Assembly (NCBI RefSeq): GCF_028561335.1
Contig: NZ_JAQQTG010000007.1
Location: 1 to 64,000, forward strand
Direction: 5' to 3'
DNA from: Aequorivita todarodis
GTDB lineage: Bacteria; Bacteroidota; Bacteroidia; Flavobacteriales; Flavobacteriaceae
Length of the DNA stretch: 64,000 nt
How positions within the stretch are numbered: position 1 is the stretch's first letter; every line of letters begins with the position of its first letter. Positions 44,099 through 52,344 of the stretch are shown here, in pieces. The notes under the pieces were generated by a model. The model worked only from the letters and a program-made list of their open reading frames with translations. It was not told the origin of the DNA and made no database searches. The position numbers and the translations under genes were made by a program.

Positions 44099-46237
44099 AT
44101 GTCTGACGAGAAAAATGGAAGCCCTCTAACCTCCAAAGGGGAAAATGATTCTGAAAAAATTTTAACGAATGAAACTTCGGAAGAAACAAACACTGCCTCA
44201 GCGCCTGTAGAAACCTCAAATGAGGAAAGTACTGTTGAAGCTGAAAAAGTTGCGGAAGAAAAAAATGCTTCCGAAGAAACTTCAAAAGAAGATGCTGTTG
44301 CCGAAGAAAATGCTGAGGAAGTAAACGCGGTGGAAGAAGCAATGGTTGCCGAAAAGGAATCTGTGAAAAAGAAAGAAGCTATTGAAGCATCTACCAATGA
44401 AAAGATTGAGGCTTCTGAAAAGATTGAGGCTTCCGAAGACGAGGAAATTGAGGACGAGGAAGAGGAAGTAGCTTCTTCGGAAGATGAAGAGGACGAAGAG
44501 GAACACGAGGCAAAAGCCCAAAAAGACTACAGCACCCTTTCAGAAAAAGAATTGGTTGCCGAACTTGACAAACTTCTGAAAACAAAAAAAATACAGGAGC
44601 TAAAGCACGATGTTGAGGAAATCCGTTCCGAGTTCAATAGTAAATTCAACGAGGAACTGGAGCACAAAAAGGAGGAATTTCTTGCAGAAGGCGGGAATAT
44701 CATCGACTTCCATTACACTACTCCGCTGAAAAAAGAATTCAATTCGCTTTATTTTGATTATAAAGAAAAGCGAAACAATCACTATAAAAATCTTAAAAAA
44801 GACCTTCAAGCCAATTTGGATAAGCGCTGGGAACTTATTGAAGAACTAAAGGGCCTATTGAGCGCCGAGGAAAATATCAACACTACCTATAACCATTTCA
44901 AGGAAATTCAGGAAAAATGGCACGTTGCGGGGGCAATTCCAAGGGACAAATACAACACCGTTTGGAACACCTACCACCACCATGTTGAGAATTTTTATGA
45001 TTTTCTTCATTTAAACCGTGAGTTCCGCGATTTGGATTTCAAGCACAATTTAGACAGCAAGCTGAAAATCATTACCCGTGCCGAAGAGTTAGGCCAGGAA
45101 GCAGATGTCAATAAGGCTTTTAGGGAATTGCAGATGCTCCACAAAATGTGGAAAGAAGATATTGGTCCCGTAGCAAAGGAGTATCGCGATGAAGTTTGGA
45201 ACAAGTTCAGCGAGGCCACAAAAGTAATCCACGATAAGCGCCAAGCACAGTTGGCCGAAATGGAAAAAGATTTTGAAGACAATCTGGAAAAGAAAAGGCA
45301 GATTGTTGAAGACATAAAAAAGGCGACCGAAGAAGCGAAGCCGAGCCACCAAGGCTGGCAAAACGCCATTAAAAAAGTACAGGAACTTCGGGATGCTTTT
45401 TTTAACACCGGTCGTGTTCCTCGGACCAACAATAAAGAAATCTGGAAGGCTTTCAAAGATGCCACAGCCAACTTTAACCACCAAAAAAATAGTTTCTATA
45501 AAAACCAGAAAAAAGAGCAGTACACCAATCTTGAAAAGAAACGCGAGCTCATAAAAATTGCAGAGGAAAACAAAGACAGCGACGATTTTGAAGCCACAAC
45601 TCCGCTGATGAAAAAAATCCAAAACGATTGGAAAAGTATTGGGCATGTGCCGAGAAAGGACAGCGACAAGATCTGGAAGCGGTTCAAAAAAGCTTGCAAC
45701 CATTATTTTGACAGGCTACACGCCCAGAAAAACGAGGCCAATAAAGAAGAAATGGTTCACTTTGAAGCCAAACAGGCAATGCTTGATAAATTAGCTTCTT
45801 TTGAATTAAGTGGCGACCATAAGGCCGACGTGAAAGCAATAAAGGAGCAAATTACCGCCTGGAAAGAAATTGGCCGTGTTCCCTACAATAAACGCAGTAT
45901 TGAACAAAAATTCAACAAAATCCTGGACGGCGTGTTTTCAAAACTCGATTTGGGCAAAAAGGAAACCGAGCTTATCAAGTTCGACAATAAATTGAACACG
46001 CTCGTAAACCGTGAAGACGATCGCAAACTGCAGAACGAGCACTTCTTTATTTCGAAAAAGATTGATGAAACCAAGGATGAAATCCGTCAATTGGAGAACA
46101 ATCTTGGCTTTTTCCACCACGTTGATGAAAACAATCCATTGGTAAAGGAAGTGCACAAAAACATAGCCCGCCACAAAGAACAACTTGAAGTTTGGAAGGC
46201 GAAACTTTCAAAAATCAAGGAAGTTCGGGAGGATTAA
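44099..46237 (+). CDS. DUF349 helical repeat protein
   Basis: 712 residues from the ATG at 44099. The first 130 residues are an acidic, low-complexity tail (Glu, Ala, Ser-rich, with DEEDEEEHEAK). The rest is made of several helical DUF349 repeats, each with a W and a short turn such as IQEKWHVAGAIPRDKYNTVW, RDAFFNTGRVPRTNNKEIWKAF, NDWKSIGHVPRKDSDKIWKRF and AWKEIGRVPYNKRSIEQKF, read in segments. It has no catalytic motif and is a cytoplasmic scaffold of unknown role. Residues 8-15 (SPLTSKGE) are encoded by an in-frame REP-like repeat (44120-44143). Confidence 0.88.
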   Translation: MSDEKNGSPLTSKGENDSEKILTNETSEETNTASAPVETSNEESTVEAEKVAEEKNASEETSKEDAVAEENAEEVNAVEEAMVAEKESVKKKEAIEASTNEKIEASEKIEASEDEEIEDEEEEVASSEDEEDEEEHEAKAQKDYSTLSEKELVAELDKLLKTKKIQELKHDVEEIRSEFNSKFNEELEHKKEEFLAEGGNIIDFHYTTPLKKEFNSLYFDYKEKRNNHYKNLKKDLQANLDKRWELIEELKGLLSAEENINTTYNHFKEIQEKWHVAGAIPRDKYNTVWNTYHHHVENFYDFLHLNREFRDLDFKHNLDSKLKIITRAEELGQEADVNKAFRELQMLHKMWKEDIGPVAKEYRDEVWNKFSEATKVIHDKRQAQLAEMEKDFEDNLEKKRQIVEDIKKATEEAKPSHQGWQNAIKKVQELRDAFFNTGRVPRTNNKEIWKAFKDATANFNHQKNSFYKNQKKEQYTNLEKKRELIKIAEENKDSDDFEATTPLMKKIQNDWKSIGHVPRKDSDKIWKRFKKACNHYFDRLHAQKNEANKEEMVHFEAKQAMLDKLASFELSGDHKADVKAIKEQITAWKEIGRVPYNKRSIEQKFNKILDGVFSKLDLGKKETELIKFDNKLNTLVNREDDRKLQNEHFFISKKIDETKDEIRQLENNLGFFHHVDENNPLVKEVHKNIARHKEQLEVWKAKLSKIKEVRED
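44120..44143 (+). repeat. In-frame REP-like repeat in the DUF349 gene
   Basis: A 24-nt element with head AGCCCTCTAA, then CCTCCAAAGGGG and AA. It is translated as S-P-L-T-S-K-G-E close to the start of the protein. Confidence 0.8.
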
Positions 46238-46253
46238 AATTCCACATAATTTT

Positions 46254-46730
46254 ATGATTGATATTCACAATTTCGATTTTCTTATTGGCAAATGGAATGT
46301 GTTAAACCGACGTTTAAATGAACGTTTAGCCGATTGTGATGAATGGACTGAATTCACTGCCGAAATGGAAACCAATCCAATTTTGAATGGTTTAGGAATT
46401 ATGGACGAAATGAAATCAGCGCATTTTGGCGATAACTTTATTGGCCTCAGCATCCGGATTTTAAATCCAGTTTCCCATGAATGGAAAATCTTTTGGGCAG
46501 ATACTGCAAACCCAGAAATTGGTTTGAAAAAACAAGTTGTTGGAAAATTTGAAAATGGTGTTGGAAAATTTTTCGGGAAAGAAGATTACAAAGGAAAGGA
46601 ATACAATTTAAGGTTTTTTTGGAAAAAGGAAACCGCAGACACAGCACAATGGGAACAAGCGTATTATAATGAAGCAAACCAAGTGTGGGAAACAAATTGG
46701 ACCATGCTTTTTACTTCAATAAAAAACTGA
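46254..46730 (+). CDS. DUF1579-like lipocalin-fold protein
   Basis: 158 residues from the ATG at 46254; the longer frame upstream runs inside the DUF349 gene. It opens FDFLIGKWNVLNRRLNERL, which fits small DUF1579-type beta-barrel proteins with an N-terminal FDFLIG(K)W motif. Further conserved positions are FWADTANPEIGLKKQVVGKF and WEQAYYNEANQVWETNWTM. It has no signal peptide. Its function is unknown; a ligand-binding barrel is the usual reading for this family. Confidence 0.7.
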   Translation: MIDIHNFDFLIGKWNVLNRRLNERLADCDEWTEFTAEMETNPILNGLGIMDEMKSAHFGDNFIGLSIRILNPVSHEWKIFWADTANPEIGLKKQVVGKFENGVGKFFGKEDYKGKEYNLRFFWKKETADTAQWEQAYYNEANQVWETNWTMLFTSIKN

Positions 46731-46737
46731 AAACTGC

Positions 46738-47514
46738 TTACTGAGATTTAGCTTCGTTCCAAAAAACGTCCATCTCGGTCAGCGTCATATCTTTTAAGGA
46801 TTTGTTCATCTCCGCGGCTTTGCTTTCCAAATACTGAAAACGTTTGATGAATTTTTTATTAGTTCGCTCCAATGCGTTTTCGGGATTTACCTTTAAGAAT
46901 CTTGCGTAGTTTATCATAGAGAAAAGTACATCGCCAAATTCGGCTTCTATCTTTTCTTGGTTGTTTGCGTTCACTTCGTGCTGCAGCTCGCCCAACTCTT
47001 CCTGCAATTTTTCAAAAACCTGTTGCGGTTCTTCCCAGTCAAAACCCACTCCGGCAACTTTTTCTTGAATTCTACTGGCCTTAACCAAAGCAGGCAACGA
47101 TTTTGGCACGCCTTCCAAAACGCTTTTTTTACCTTCCTTCAACTTTAAGTTTTCCCAATTTCGTTTTACTTCTTCTTCGTCAGCCACCTTTACGTCGCCA
47201 TAAATATGTGGGTGTCGTGAGATCAATTTTTCACAAATATCGTTGCATACATCAGCAACATCGAAAGCGTTTGTTTCACTGCCTATTTTGGCATAAAAAA
47301 CAATGTGAAGTAAAACATCGCCCAATTCCTTTTTTACCTCGTTTAAATCATTGTCAAGAATAGCATCGCCCAACTCGTAAGTTTCCTCAATGGTCAAATG
47401 CCGAAGTGTTTCCATGGTTTGTTTTTTGTCCCACGGACATTGCTCGCGCAGCTCGTCCATAATGGTCAAAAGTCTGTCGAAGGCTTTAAGTTGGTCTTTT
47501 CGGGAATTTTTCAT
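46738..47514 (-). CDS. mazG: Nucleoside triphosphate pyrophosphohydrolase MazG
   Basis: 258 residues with two MazG domains. The first contains CPWDKKQTMETLRHLTIEETYELGDAIL and the metal-site ELGDVLLH; the second ELGELQHEV and EFGDVLFSMINY. It hydrolyses (d)NTPs to monophosphates, cleaning damaged nucleotides and moderating stress signalling. It is the last gene of a loose minus-strand set ruvX-def-DUF5606-mazG, separated from the next gene by a terminator-like hairpin. Confidence 0.96.
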   Translation of the reverse strand: MKNSRKDQLKAFDRLLTIMDELREQCPWDKKQTMETLRHLTIEETYELGDAILDNDLNEVKKELGDVLLHIVFYAKIGSETNAFDVADVCNDICEKLISRHPHIYGDVKVADEEEVKRNWENLKLKEGKKSVLEGVPKSLPALVKASRIQEKVAGVGFDWEEPQQVFEKLQEELGELQHEVNANNQEKIEAEFGDVLFSMINYARFLKVNPENALERTNKKFIKRFQYLESKAAEMNKSLKDMTLTEMDVFWNEAKSQ

Positions 47515-47596
47515 TGTTTCTTATTTCTTGTTATGAATTTTGAACCTGTTACCCTGAGCGCAGGCTAAGGGTTGAATTTAAACGGAAAAAACAAAA

Positions 47597-47638
47597 AAAT
47601 CCCGAAAGTTTCGAAACCTGCGGGATTTATATTATTCT
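47597..47638 (-). terminator. Terminator after the DUF5606 gene
   Basis: AAATCCCG (47597-47604) and CGGGATTT (47631-47638) pair over 8 bp, and on the minus strand a T tract follows the stem. Confidence 0.75.
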
Positions 47639-47652
47639 ATTGCAACAAAATT

Positions 47653-48213
47653 CTATGTTTTTCGCGAAGCGGCATTTTTTGTTGCCCCTCCTTTTTTGGT
47701 TGAAGATGCCTTTGGAACATTTGTTTTTGTAACACTGGCTTTATTGGGCTTAGCGGCTATTTTTTCAACAGGGTTTTTATCCGTCGCAGTAGCTCCTTCG
47801 GGGGTTTGGGGGCTTTCCTCTTTGGCTTCGGAAAAGTCAGTCAAGCCATTTTTCACAAGAAGGTTATACCATTGCACCACTTTTTTAATATCGCTTGCAT
47901 ACACGCGGTCTTCATCATAATCTGGCATTACGCCGAAGAAAAATTCCTCAAGCTCCTCTTTTGAAGCTTTATGGCTTATGGTTTCCTTTCCCTCTGCTTT
48001 CTCAGCAATTTTCTGGAATACCTCGCGCAGCGGCACTTCTTCCGTTAGGGTGTAAACCGCTATTTCCGAAAGCAGGCTCACATTTTGGCGGCCGCTTACG
48101 TTTATGGTTTTCCCATCTAAAAGCGATTCAGCCAGAAAGCCAGTACGGGTTTGGGTTTTTAATTTGTAAAGTCCGGGTTTGCCGGTAATGGAAAGCACTT
48201 TTTCTAAGCTCAT
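47653..48213 (-). CDS. DUF5606 protein
   Basis: 186 residues. The N-terminal 130 residues are the DUF5606 core (MSLEKVLSITGKPGLYKLKTQTRTG, VPLREVFQKIAEK, ELEEFFFGVMPDYDEDRVYASDIKKVVQWYNLL, read in segments). The last 50 residues are a basic Lys/Ala/Thr-rich tail with KPNKASVTKTNVPKAS, which may bind nucleic acid. The core is restricted to Bacteroidota and has no known role. Between core and tail, residues SPQTPEGA are encoded by an in-frame REP-like repeat (47791-47814). Confidence 0.85.
   Translation of the reverse strand: MSLEKVLSITGKPGLYKLKTQTRTGFLAESLLDGKTINVSGRQNVSLLSEIAVYTLTEEVPLREVFQKIAEKAEGKETISHKASKEELEEFFFGVMPDYDEDRVYASDIKKVVQWYNLLVKNGLTDFSEAKEESPQTPEGATATDKNPVEKIAAKPNKASVTKTNVPKASSTKKGGATKNAASRKT
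47791..47814 (-). repeat. In-frame REP-like repeat in the DUF5606 gene
   Basis: On the coding strand it reads AGCCCCCAAA, CCCCCGAAGGAG, CT. It is in the same frame, relative to its head, as the copy in the DUF349 gene and is translated S-P-Q-T-P-E-G-A. Confidence 0.82.
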
Positions 48214-48278
48214 AAAATACTTTTAAAATGTTTTAACAGATACAAATATCCTTGGTTTGGTTTATATATACAAGCGCC

Positions 48279-48869
48279 TTAACGTTTCTTTTTTGCATTG
48301 GGAAATTTCATGCGGTAATCCACACTTACGTTTCCTTTTGAAATATTGGCCAACTTGCTTTTTATCAGTCTTTTCTTCAACGGTGAAAGCTTGTCGGTAA
48401 AAAGGATTCCTTCAATATGGTCGTATTCATGCTGGATAATCCGCGCCACGATTCCGCTGAAAGATTCTTTGTGCTTTTTGAAGTTTTCGTCTTCATATTC
48501 CATAACAATTTCAGGCTGGCGGAAAATATCCTCCCGAACCTCGGGAATGCTCAAGCAACCTTCGTTGAAAGCCCATTCGTCGCCGGTTTCATCAAGAATT
48601 CGGGCATTTATGAAAACTCGTTTAAAGGTAGCAACGAATTTCCGCTCTTCCTCACTTAGGTCTTCATCATCTTCAAACGGGGTAGCATCCACAATAAAAA
48701 GACGGATGGGCAGATTTACCTGCGGTGCGGCAAGGCCAATGCCTCGTGCTTCGTACATGGTCTCGAACATATTTTCGAGCACTTTATCCAAGTTTGGGTA
48801 ATCTTTCGTTATCTCTTCGGTTTCCTTTCTTAAAACGGGGTCGCCGTAGGCTACAATCGGTAAAATCAT
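48279..48869 (-). CDS. def: Peptide deformylase
   Basis: 196 residues. The three catalytic motifs are present in order: GIGLAAPQV, EGCLSIP with the metal-binding Cys, and HEYDHIEG with two His and the catalytic Glu. It removes the formyl group from new proteins in the cytoplasm. It lies in the ruvX-def-DUF5606-mazG order commonly seen in Flavobacteriia. Confidence 0.97.
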   Translation of the reverse strand: MILPIVAYGDPVLRKETEEITKDYPNLDKVLENMFETMYEARGIGLAAPQVNLPIRLFIVDATPFEDDEDLSEEERKFVATFKRVFINARILDETGDEWAFNEGCLSIPEVREDIFRQPEIVMEYEDENFKKHKESFSGIVARIIQHEYDHIEGILFTDKLSPLKKRLIKSKLANISKGNVSVDYRMKFPNAKKKR

Positions 48870-48998
48870 TGTTTATTTTCTATTATTATTTTTTATTGTT
48901 GTTTGAGATTTTATGGATACTTTGGAATCTATTGTTTCTATCGTTCCAAATTTTTTAAATCATTTGCACGGGATAAATCGCGAGACTACCTCTTTCCT

Positions 48999-49409
48999 CT
49001 ATTTATTATAAAGATATTCCTGAAGAATTATCGTCGCACTAATTTCATCAACCAACGCCTTGTTCTGTCGTTGTTTCCTTTTCAGGCCGCTATCGATCAT
49101 GGTTTGGAACGCCATTTTGCTGGTATAACGCTCATCAACGCGCTTCACTTCTAAGTCGGGAAAGACTTCGGAAAATTTCTTCAAAAATTGCTGAATTTCC
49201 GCTTCAATATTGGAATGGGTTCCATCCTTCTGTTTTGGTTCGCCTACCAATATTAGTTCCACTTTTTCCGAAGCGATATATTTTTTCAAGAAATCCATCA
49301 ATTCGGCAGTAGCCACCGTCGTTAAACCCGAAGCAATAAGCTGCAGCTCGTCCGTAATGGCGATGCCCGTGCGCTTGCTGCCGTAATCCAGTGCTAAAAT
49401 CCGTCCCAT
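48999..49409 (-). CDS. ruvX: Putative pre-16S rRNA nuclease / Holliday junction resolvase RuvX (YqgF)
   Basis: 136 residues with an RNase H-like fold: LALDYGSKRTGIAITDELQ contains the first catalytic Asp, VELILVGEPKQKDG the second strand, and VDERYTSKMAF the conserved D-E-R-x-T motif. In E. coli the protein matures the 5' end of 16S rRNA. Length is normal. It is divergent from dapD. Confidence 0.95.
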   Translation of the reverse strand: MGRILALDYGSKRTGIAITDELQLIASGLTTVATAELMDFLKKYIASEKVELILVGEPKQKDGTHSNIEAEIQQFLKKFSEVFPDLEVKRVDERYTSKMAFQTMIDSGLKRKQRQNKALVDEISATIILQEYLYNK

Positions 49410-49478
49410 ACCGGCTGCAAAAATAAGCGTTTCGGAAATAGTATGCTAAAAATGGGGCGTTAATTGGGATGGAGGTTT

Positions 49479-49486
49479 TATATTTG
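49479..49486 (+). promoter_or_regulatory. TATATTTG promoter element before dapD
   Basis: A perfect TAnnTTTG element about 97 bp before the dapD ATG. The nearest TTG is only 12 nt upstream, so the spacing of the second element is poor. Confidence 0.45.
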
Positions 49487-49582
49487 TATAACAGGAAACA
49501 GGACTAAAGGGAAACAGGACGAGTCTGTCGTGGTTGTTTGTCTGGGTTCTTGGTTCCCGTTCGTCTTGATTCCAAAAATAAT

Positions 49583-50398
49583 ATGACCGAACTACAACAA
49601 ACCATAGAAAAAGCCTGGGAAGACCGTTCCCTACTCACTGAAACCGAAACCATCGTCGCCATTCGCGAAGTGGTAAACCTTTGCGATGAAGGCACACTGC
49701 GGTGCGCCGAACCAACTGCTGACGGTTGGCGGATAAACGAATGGGTAAAAAAGGCAATCGTGCTCTACTTCCCCATCCAAAAAATGAAGACTTTGGAAGT
49801 GGGTATTTTCGAATATCACGATAAGATTCCCTTAAAATCTGGCTACGAAGCTAAGGGCATTCGCGTAGTACCACACGCGGTTGCGCGCCATGGCGCATAT
49901 ATTTCCAAGGGTGTAATCCTGATGCCAAGCTACGTAAACATTGGTGCCTACGTAGATGAAGGCACCATGGTGGACACGTGGGCCACGGTAGGCAGTTGCG
50001 CGCAGATTGGCAAAAACGTACACCTTAGCGGGGGCGTGGGCATTGGCGGCGTATTGGAACCCTTACAGGCAGCGCCCGTAATTATTGAAGATGGTGCTTT
50101 TATAGGTTCCCGTTGCATCGTTGTTGAAGGCGTTCGCGTGGGCAAGGAAGCCGTTTTGGGTGCCAATGTGGTGCTTACGGCTTCCACTAAAATAATTGAT
50201 GTTACGGGTGAAAATCCAGTGGAAGTTAAAGGTTTCGTCCCCGAACGCTCGGTGGTCATTCCCGGAAGCTATACCAAAAAATTCCCCGCAGGCGACTACC
50301 AAGTGCCGTGCGCGCTGATTATTGGGGTTCGAAAGGAAAGTACCAATCTTAAAACTTCCTTGAATGATGCTTTGCGGGAGTATGGGGTGGCGGTTTAG
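49583..50398 (+). CDS. dapD: Tetrahydrodipicolinate N-succinyltransferase
   Basis: 271 residues from the ATG at 49583. The N-terminal helical part is followed by the left-handed beta-helix of hexapeptide repeats (RVVPHAVARHGAYISKGVILM, GAYVDEGTMVDTWATVGSCAQIG, EPLQAAPVIIEDGAFIGSRC, read in segments). It uses succinyl-CoA in the lysine/diaminopimelate pathway. The start is chosen because the earlier frame has no conserved sequence. Nothing else of the pathway is adjacent. Confidence 0.96.
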   Translation: MTELQQTIEKAWEDRSLLTETETIVAIREVVNLCDEGTLRCAEPTADGWRINEWVKKAIVLYFPIQKMKTLEVGIFEYHDKIPLKSGYEAKGIRVVPHAVARHGAYISKGVILMPSYVNIGAYVDEGTMVDTWATVGSCAQIGKNVHLSGGVGIGGVLEPLQAAPVIIEDGAFIGSRCIVVEGVRVGKEAVLGANVVLTASTKIIDVTGENPVEVKGFVPERSVVIPGSYTKKFPAGDYQVPCALIIGVRKESTNLKTSLNDALREYGVAV

Positions 50399-50401
50399 TC
50401 C

Positions 50402-50466
50402 AGTCGCAGTTTTCAGTCGCAGTTTTCAGTTGCGGTGTTCAGTTGCAGTTTTCAGTTGCGGCGTTC
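50402..50466. repeat. 13-bp tandem repeat, five copies
   Basis: Five consecutive 13-bp units, variants of AGTCGCAGTTTTC and AGTTGCGGTGTTC, start 3 bp after the dapD stop. The remaining 250 bp up to 50719 hold two good promoter elements and no gene. Confidence 0.95.
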
Positions 50467-50579
50467 AGTGGGAGTTGGTATTCTTCTTTTTTCTTATGCT
50501 GTTTGGGATTCATTGAAGCTTTTTTTGTTCAATTGGATTTAGTTATGCCTCTAACGGGTCCGGGACGGTTTGGGAGGGG

Positions 50580-50595
50580 TAAATTTGTATATTTG
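50580..50595 (+). promoter_or_regulatory. Two adjoining TAnnTTTG promoter elements
   Basis: TAAATTTG (50580-50587) is immediately followed by TATATTTG (50588-50595). They lie about 125 bp upstream of the GTG start at 50720 and are the only promoter-like elements in this gap, implying a long leader. Confidence 0.45.
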
Positions 50596-50719
50596 AAGTT
50601 AAAAATATAATGTGGGTGGATGCTGCTGTTGCATTTATCTGTATATTGGTGGTAATGCAAGAAATATAGACCTCCAAGAAACATTAGTCCAACTTGACAA
50701 TTTATAGTAAATTAAACGA

Positions 50720-51256
50720 GTGAAAAAAAAAGAAAATATAGAACTCGATTTCTTAATTGATAAGCTGACAAATTCCATTGAAAATGTAGTAACTGGCGAT
50801 AGTTTTCAAACCGTTGTTTCCTTGGTTTCTAAAAACGACCTAAAAGCTGTAACGAAAAAAAACAATTGGCTTTTCGACTGGAAATTTGAGCACAGGCAAC
50901 CTGAAAGAGAGGTTTACAAATTGACGATTTCCGGAAATCCAACTGTAATCCAAGGACTAATGTGCTTGGAAATAAAAACAGACCACGTTTATATGCACTT
51001 GGTCGAAAATGCGCCGTTCAATAGAGGGAGTGAAAAAATGTATGCAGGTGTTCCTGGAAACCTTGTAGCCTTTGCTTGCAGACTGTCATTCCAACGAGGC
51101 AACGAAGGAAACGTATCTTTTCTATCAAAGTCACAACTGATAGAATATTACGAAAAAACTCTTGGTGCAAGACATTTTGGTGGACGTGTGATGATAATCG
51201 AAACCAAGTCTGCAATAAAATTGATAGACAGATATTTTAAAAATTTGGATTTATGA
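50720..51256 (+). CDS. Uncharacterised protein
   Basis: 178 residues from a GTG start; no better ATG lies in frame. It opens with Lys-rich KKKENIELDFLIDKLTNSIENVVTGDSFQT. Conserved-looking parts are DWKFEHRQPEREVYKLT, IQGLMCLEIKTDHVYMHLVENAPFN and YAGVPGNLVAFACRLSFQRGNEGNVSFLSKSQLIEYYEKTLGAR, read in segments. The middle resembles the acetyl-CoA-binding part of GNAT acetyltransferases (VPGNLVAFACRLSF-Q-GNEG) but the match is too weak to assign. Followed with a 4-bp overlap by a small gene, so the two form a pair. Confidence 0.7.
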   Translation: MKKKENIELDFLIDKLTNSIENVVTGDSFQTVVSLVSKNDLKAVTKKNNWLFDWKFEHRQPEREVYKLTISGNPTVIQGLMCLEIKTDHVYMHLVENAPFNRGSEKMYAGVPGNLVAFACRLSFQRGNEGNVSFLSKSQLIEYYEKTLGARHFGGRVMIIETKSAIKLIDRYFKNLDL

Positions 51257-51423
51257 AAAAGAAAATAAAAGAACCTGACTTCATAGGAGGACAAGGTCCA
51301 TTGACAAAAGAAGAAGAAATGGAGTTGCAAAAATACTTTACCGAAAAGAAAATGAAACTATCGGAACGGAAAACAAAAAAAGCAAACTCTACAAAAAAGA
51401 AAAGACCCTCAACGGCTGAATAA
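51253..51423 (+). CDS. Small basic protein of 56 residues
   Basis: 56 residues, overlapping the preceding gene by 4 bp (ATGA). The N-terminal KEPDFIGGQGPLTKEEEMEL looks conserved, and the C-terminal half is Lys-rich with no hydrophobic segment. I have no function for it. The overlap suggests it acts with the previous protein, as in small toxin-antitoxin-like or acetyltransferase-partner pairs, but this is only context. Confidence 0.65.
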   Translation: MKKKIKEPDFIGGQGPLTKEEEMELQKYFTEKKMKLSERKTKKANSTKKKRPSTAE

Positions 51424-51451
51424 ATGCACTACCGCCAACAAACTATAACCG

Positions 51452-52195
51452 TTACCGCCGCCGCAACTTCTTGCTATTGACCTTTTTCTGAAAAGCCCTG
51501 CTATGCTTCAATATCAGTGTATGGGTTTCTTCAAAACTTTTCCCATAAAGCACGGCATATTCCTGCGCCATAATTTTCACCATTGTCCTTGAAAGCCACA
51601 ACCTGCGGAAGTTGTGCATGCGCTTTTCAAAGTCCATCGGTTCAAAACGCATACGGTTCAAGTCTATCAAATAGAATTCGTAGCTATCGTTACCATTGTC
51701 CACAATCAACGTATTTCCCGGCGAATGGTCCAAAAAGTTCACCCCGTTTTCGTGAAGTTTAAAAGTGAATCGGGTAAACTGTCTCAATATTTCGTTGCGC
51801 TTCTTAAACCTCGGGTTGTGTATCAATTCCCGGAAATCAAAATCGTAATCAATGTGTTCGCTTATGTAGAAACTCTCCCGCAATCCGCCCGAAAATGTTT
51901 CCAAATACGCCACGGGAAAAGGTGTTTTTATTCCAAAACCGATCAATTTTGAGGCGTATTCAAAAGAGCGCTTCGCCTTACTTTTCCGAAGAAATTGATA
52001 CACCAGGGCCTGAAAAGCATTCGGCGTCCTAAACTTTTTGATGTTGAAGGAAGTTCCCTCAAGCTGCACCATTTTTATCACATTGCGCTCGCCTTGGGTC
52101 ACATATTCCCCTCTTACGGAAAAATTGTGCAGCACCTCCCTCAGGGTTTCGGCCAAGTGGGAATATTTTGGATTGATAACAAAATTCTCGCGCAT
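51452..52195 (-). CDS. WaaP/Kdo-type lipopolysaccharide kinase
   Basis: 247 residues. It has a protein-kinase-like fold: an N-terminal lobe with IKKFRTPN as the likely Lys site, FLDHSPGNTL with the HxD-like catalytic part (DHSPGN) and LIDLNRMRF, the DLN form of the metal-binding motif. It transfers phosphate onto a sugar of the LPS core (Kdo or heptose) on the cytoplasmic face. It opens the glycan locus that follows. A REP-like pair lies between it and the GT9 gene. Confidence 0.88.
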   Translation of the reverse strand: MRENFVINPKYSHLAETLREVLHNFSVRGEYVTQGERNVIKMVQLEGTSFNIKKFRTPNAFQALVYQFLRKSKAKRSFEYASKLIGFGIKTPFPVAYLETFSGGLRESFYISEHIDYDFDFRELIHNPRFKKRNEILRQFTRFTFKLHENGVNFLDHSPGNTLIVDNGNDSYEFYLIDLNRMRFEPMDFEKRMHNFRRLWLSRTMVKIMAQEYAVLYGKSFEETHTLILKHSRAFQKKVNSKKLRRR

Positions 52196-52252
52196 TTATA
52201 AAAAAATACTTTTAAAAAAGGTATTTTGCGAAGGTAATCCATTAAAATTCTT

Positions 52253-52318
52253 GTCCCAACCCTAAAGGTAGGAATTTTAAAAACGGCAATATTTCCCCCT
52301 TTAGGGGGCAGGGGGTTA
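52253..52318. repeat. Head-out inverted REP-like pair
   Basis: A forward unit (52253-52276) and an inverted unit (52292-52318) with a 15-bp spacer, in the gap between the divergent LPS kinase and the GT9 gene. The inverted unit reads, on the minus strand, TAACCCCCTGCCCCCTAAAG and continues GGGGGAAA. The forward unit is decayed (AACCCTAAAGGTAGGAA). Confidence 0.8.
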
Positions 52319-52344
52319 TCCTAAGTTTTGCGAAAGCAAGTTTT

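Noticed and set aside
50610-50670. Short frame MWVDAAVAFICIL after the promoter pair
   Set aside because: Only 19 codons and no sign of conservation; kept out as a gene, though it could be a leader peptide.
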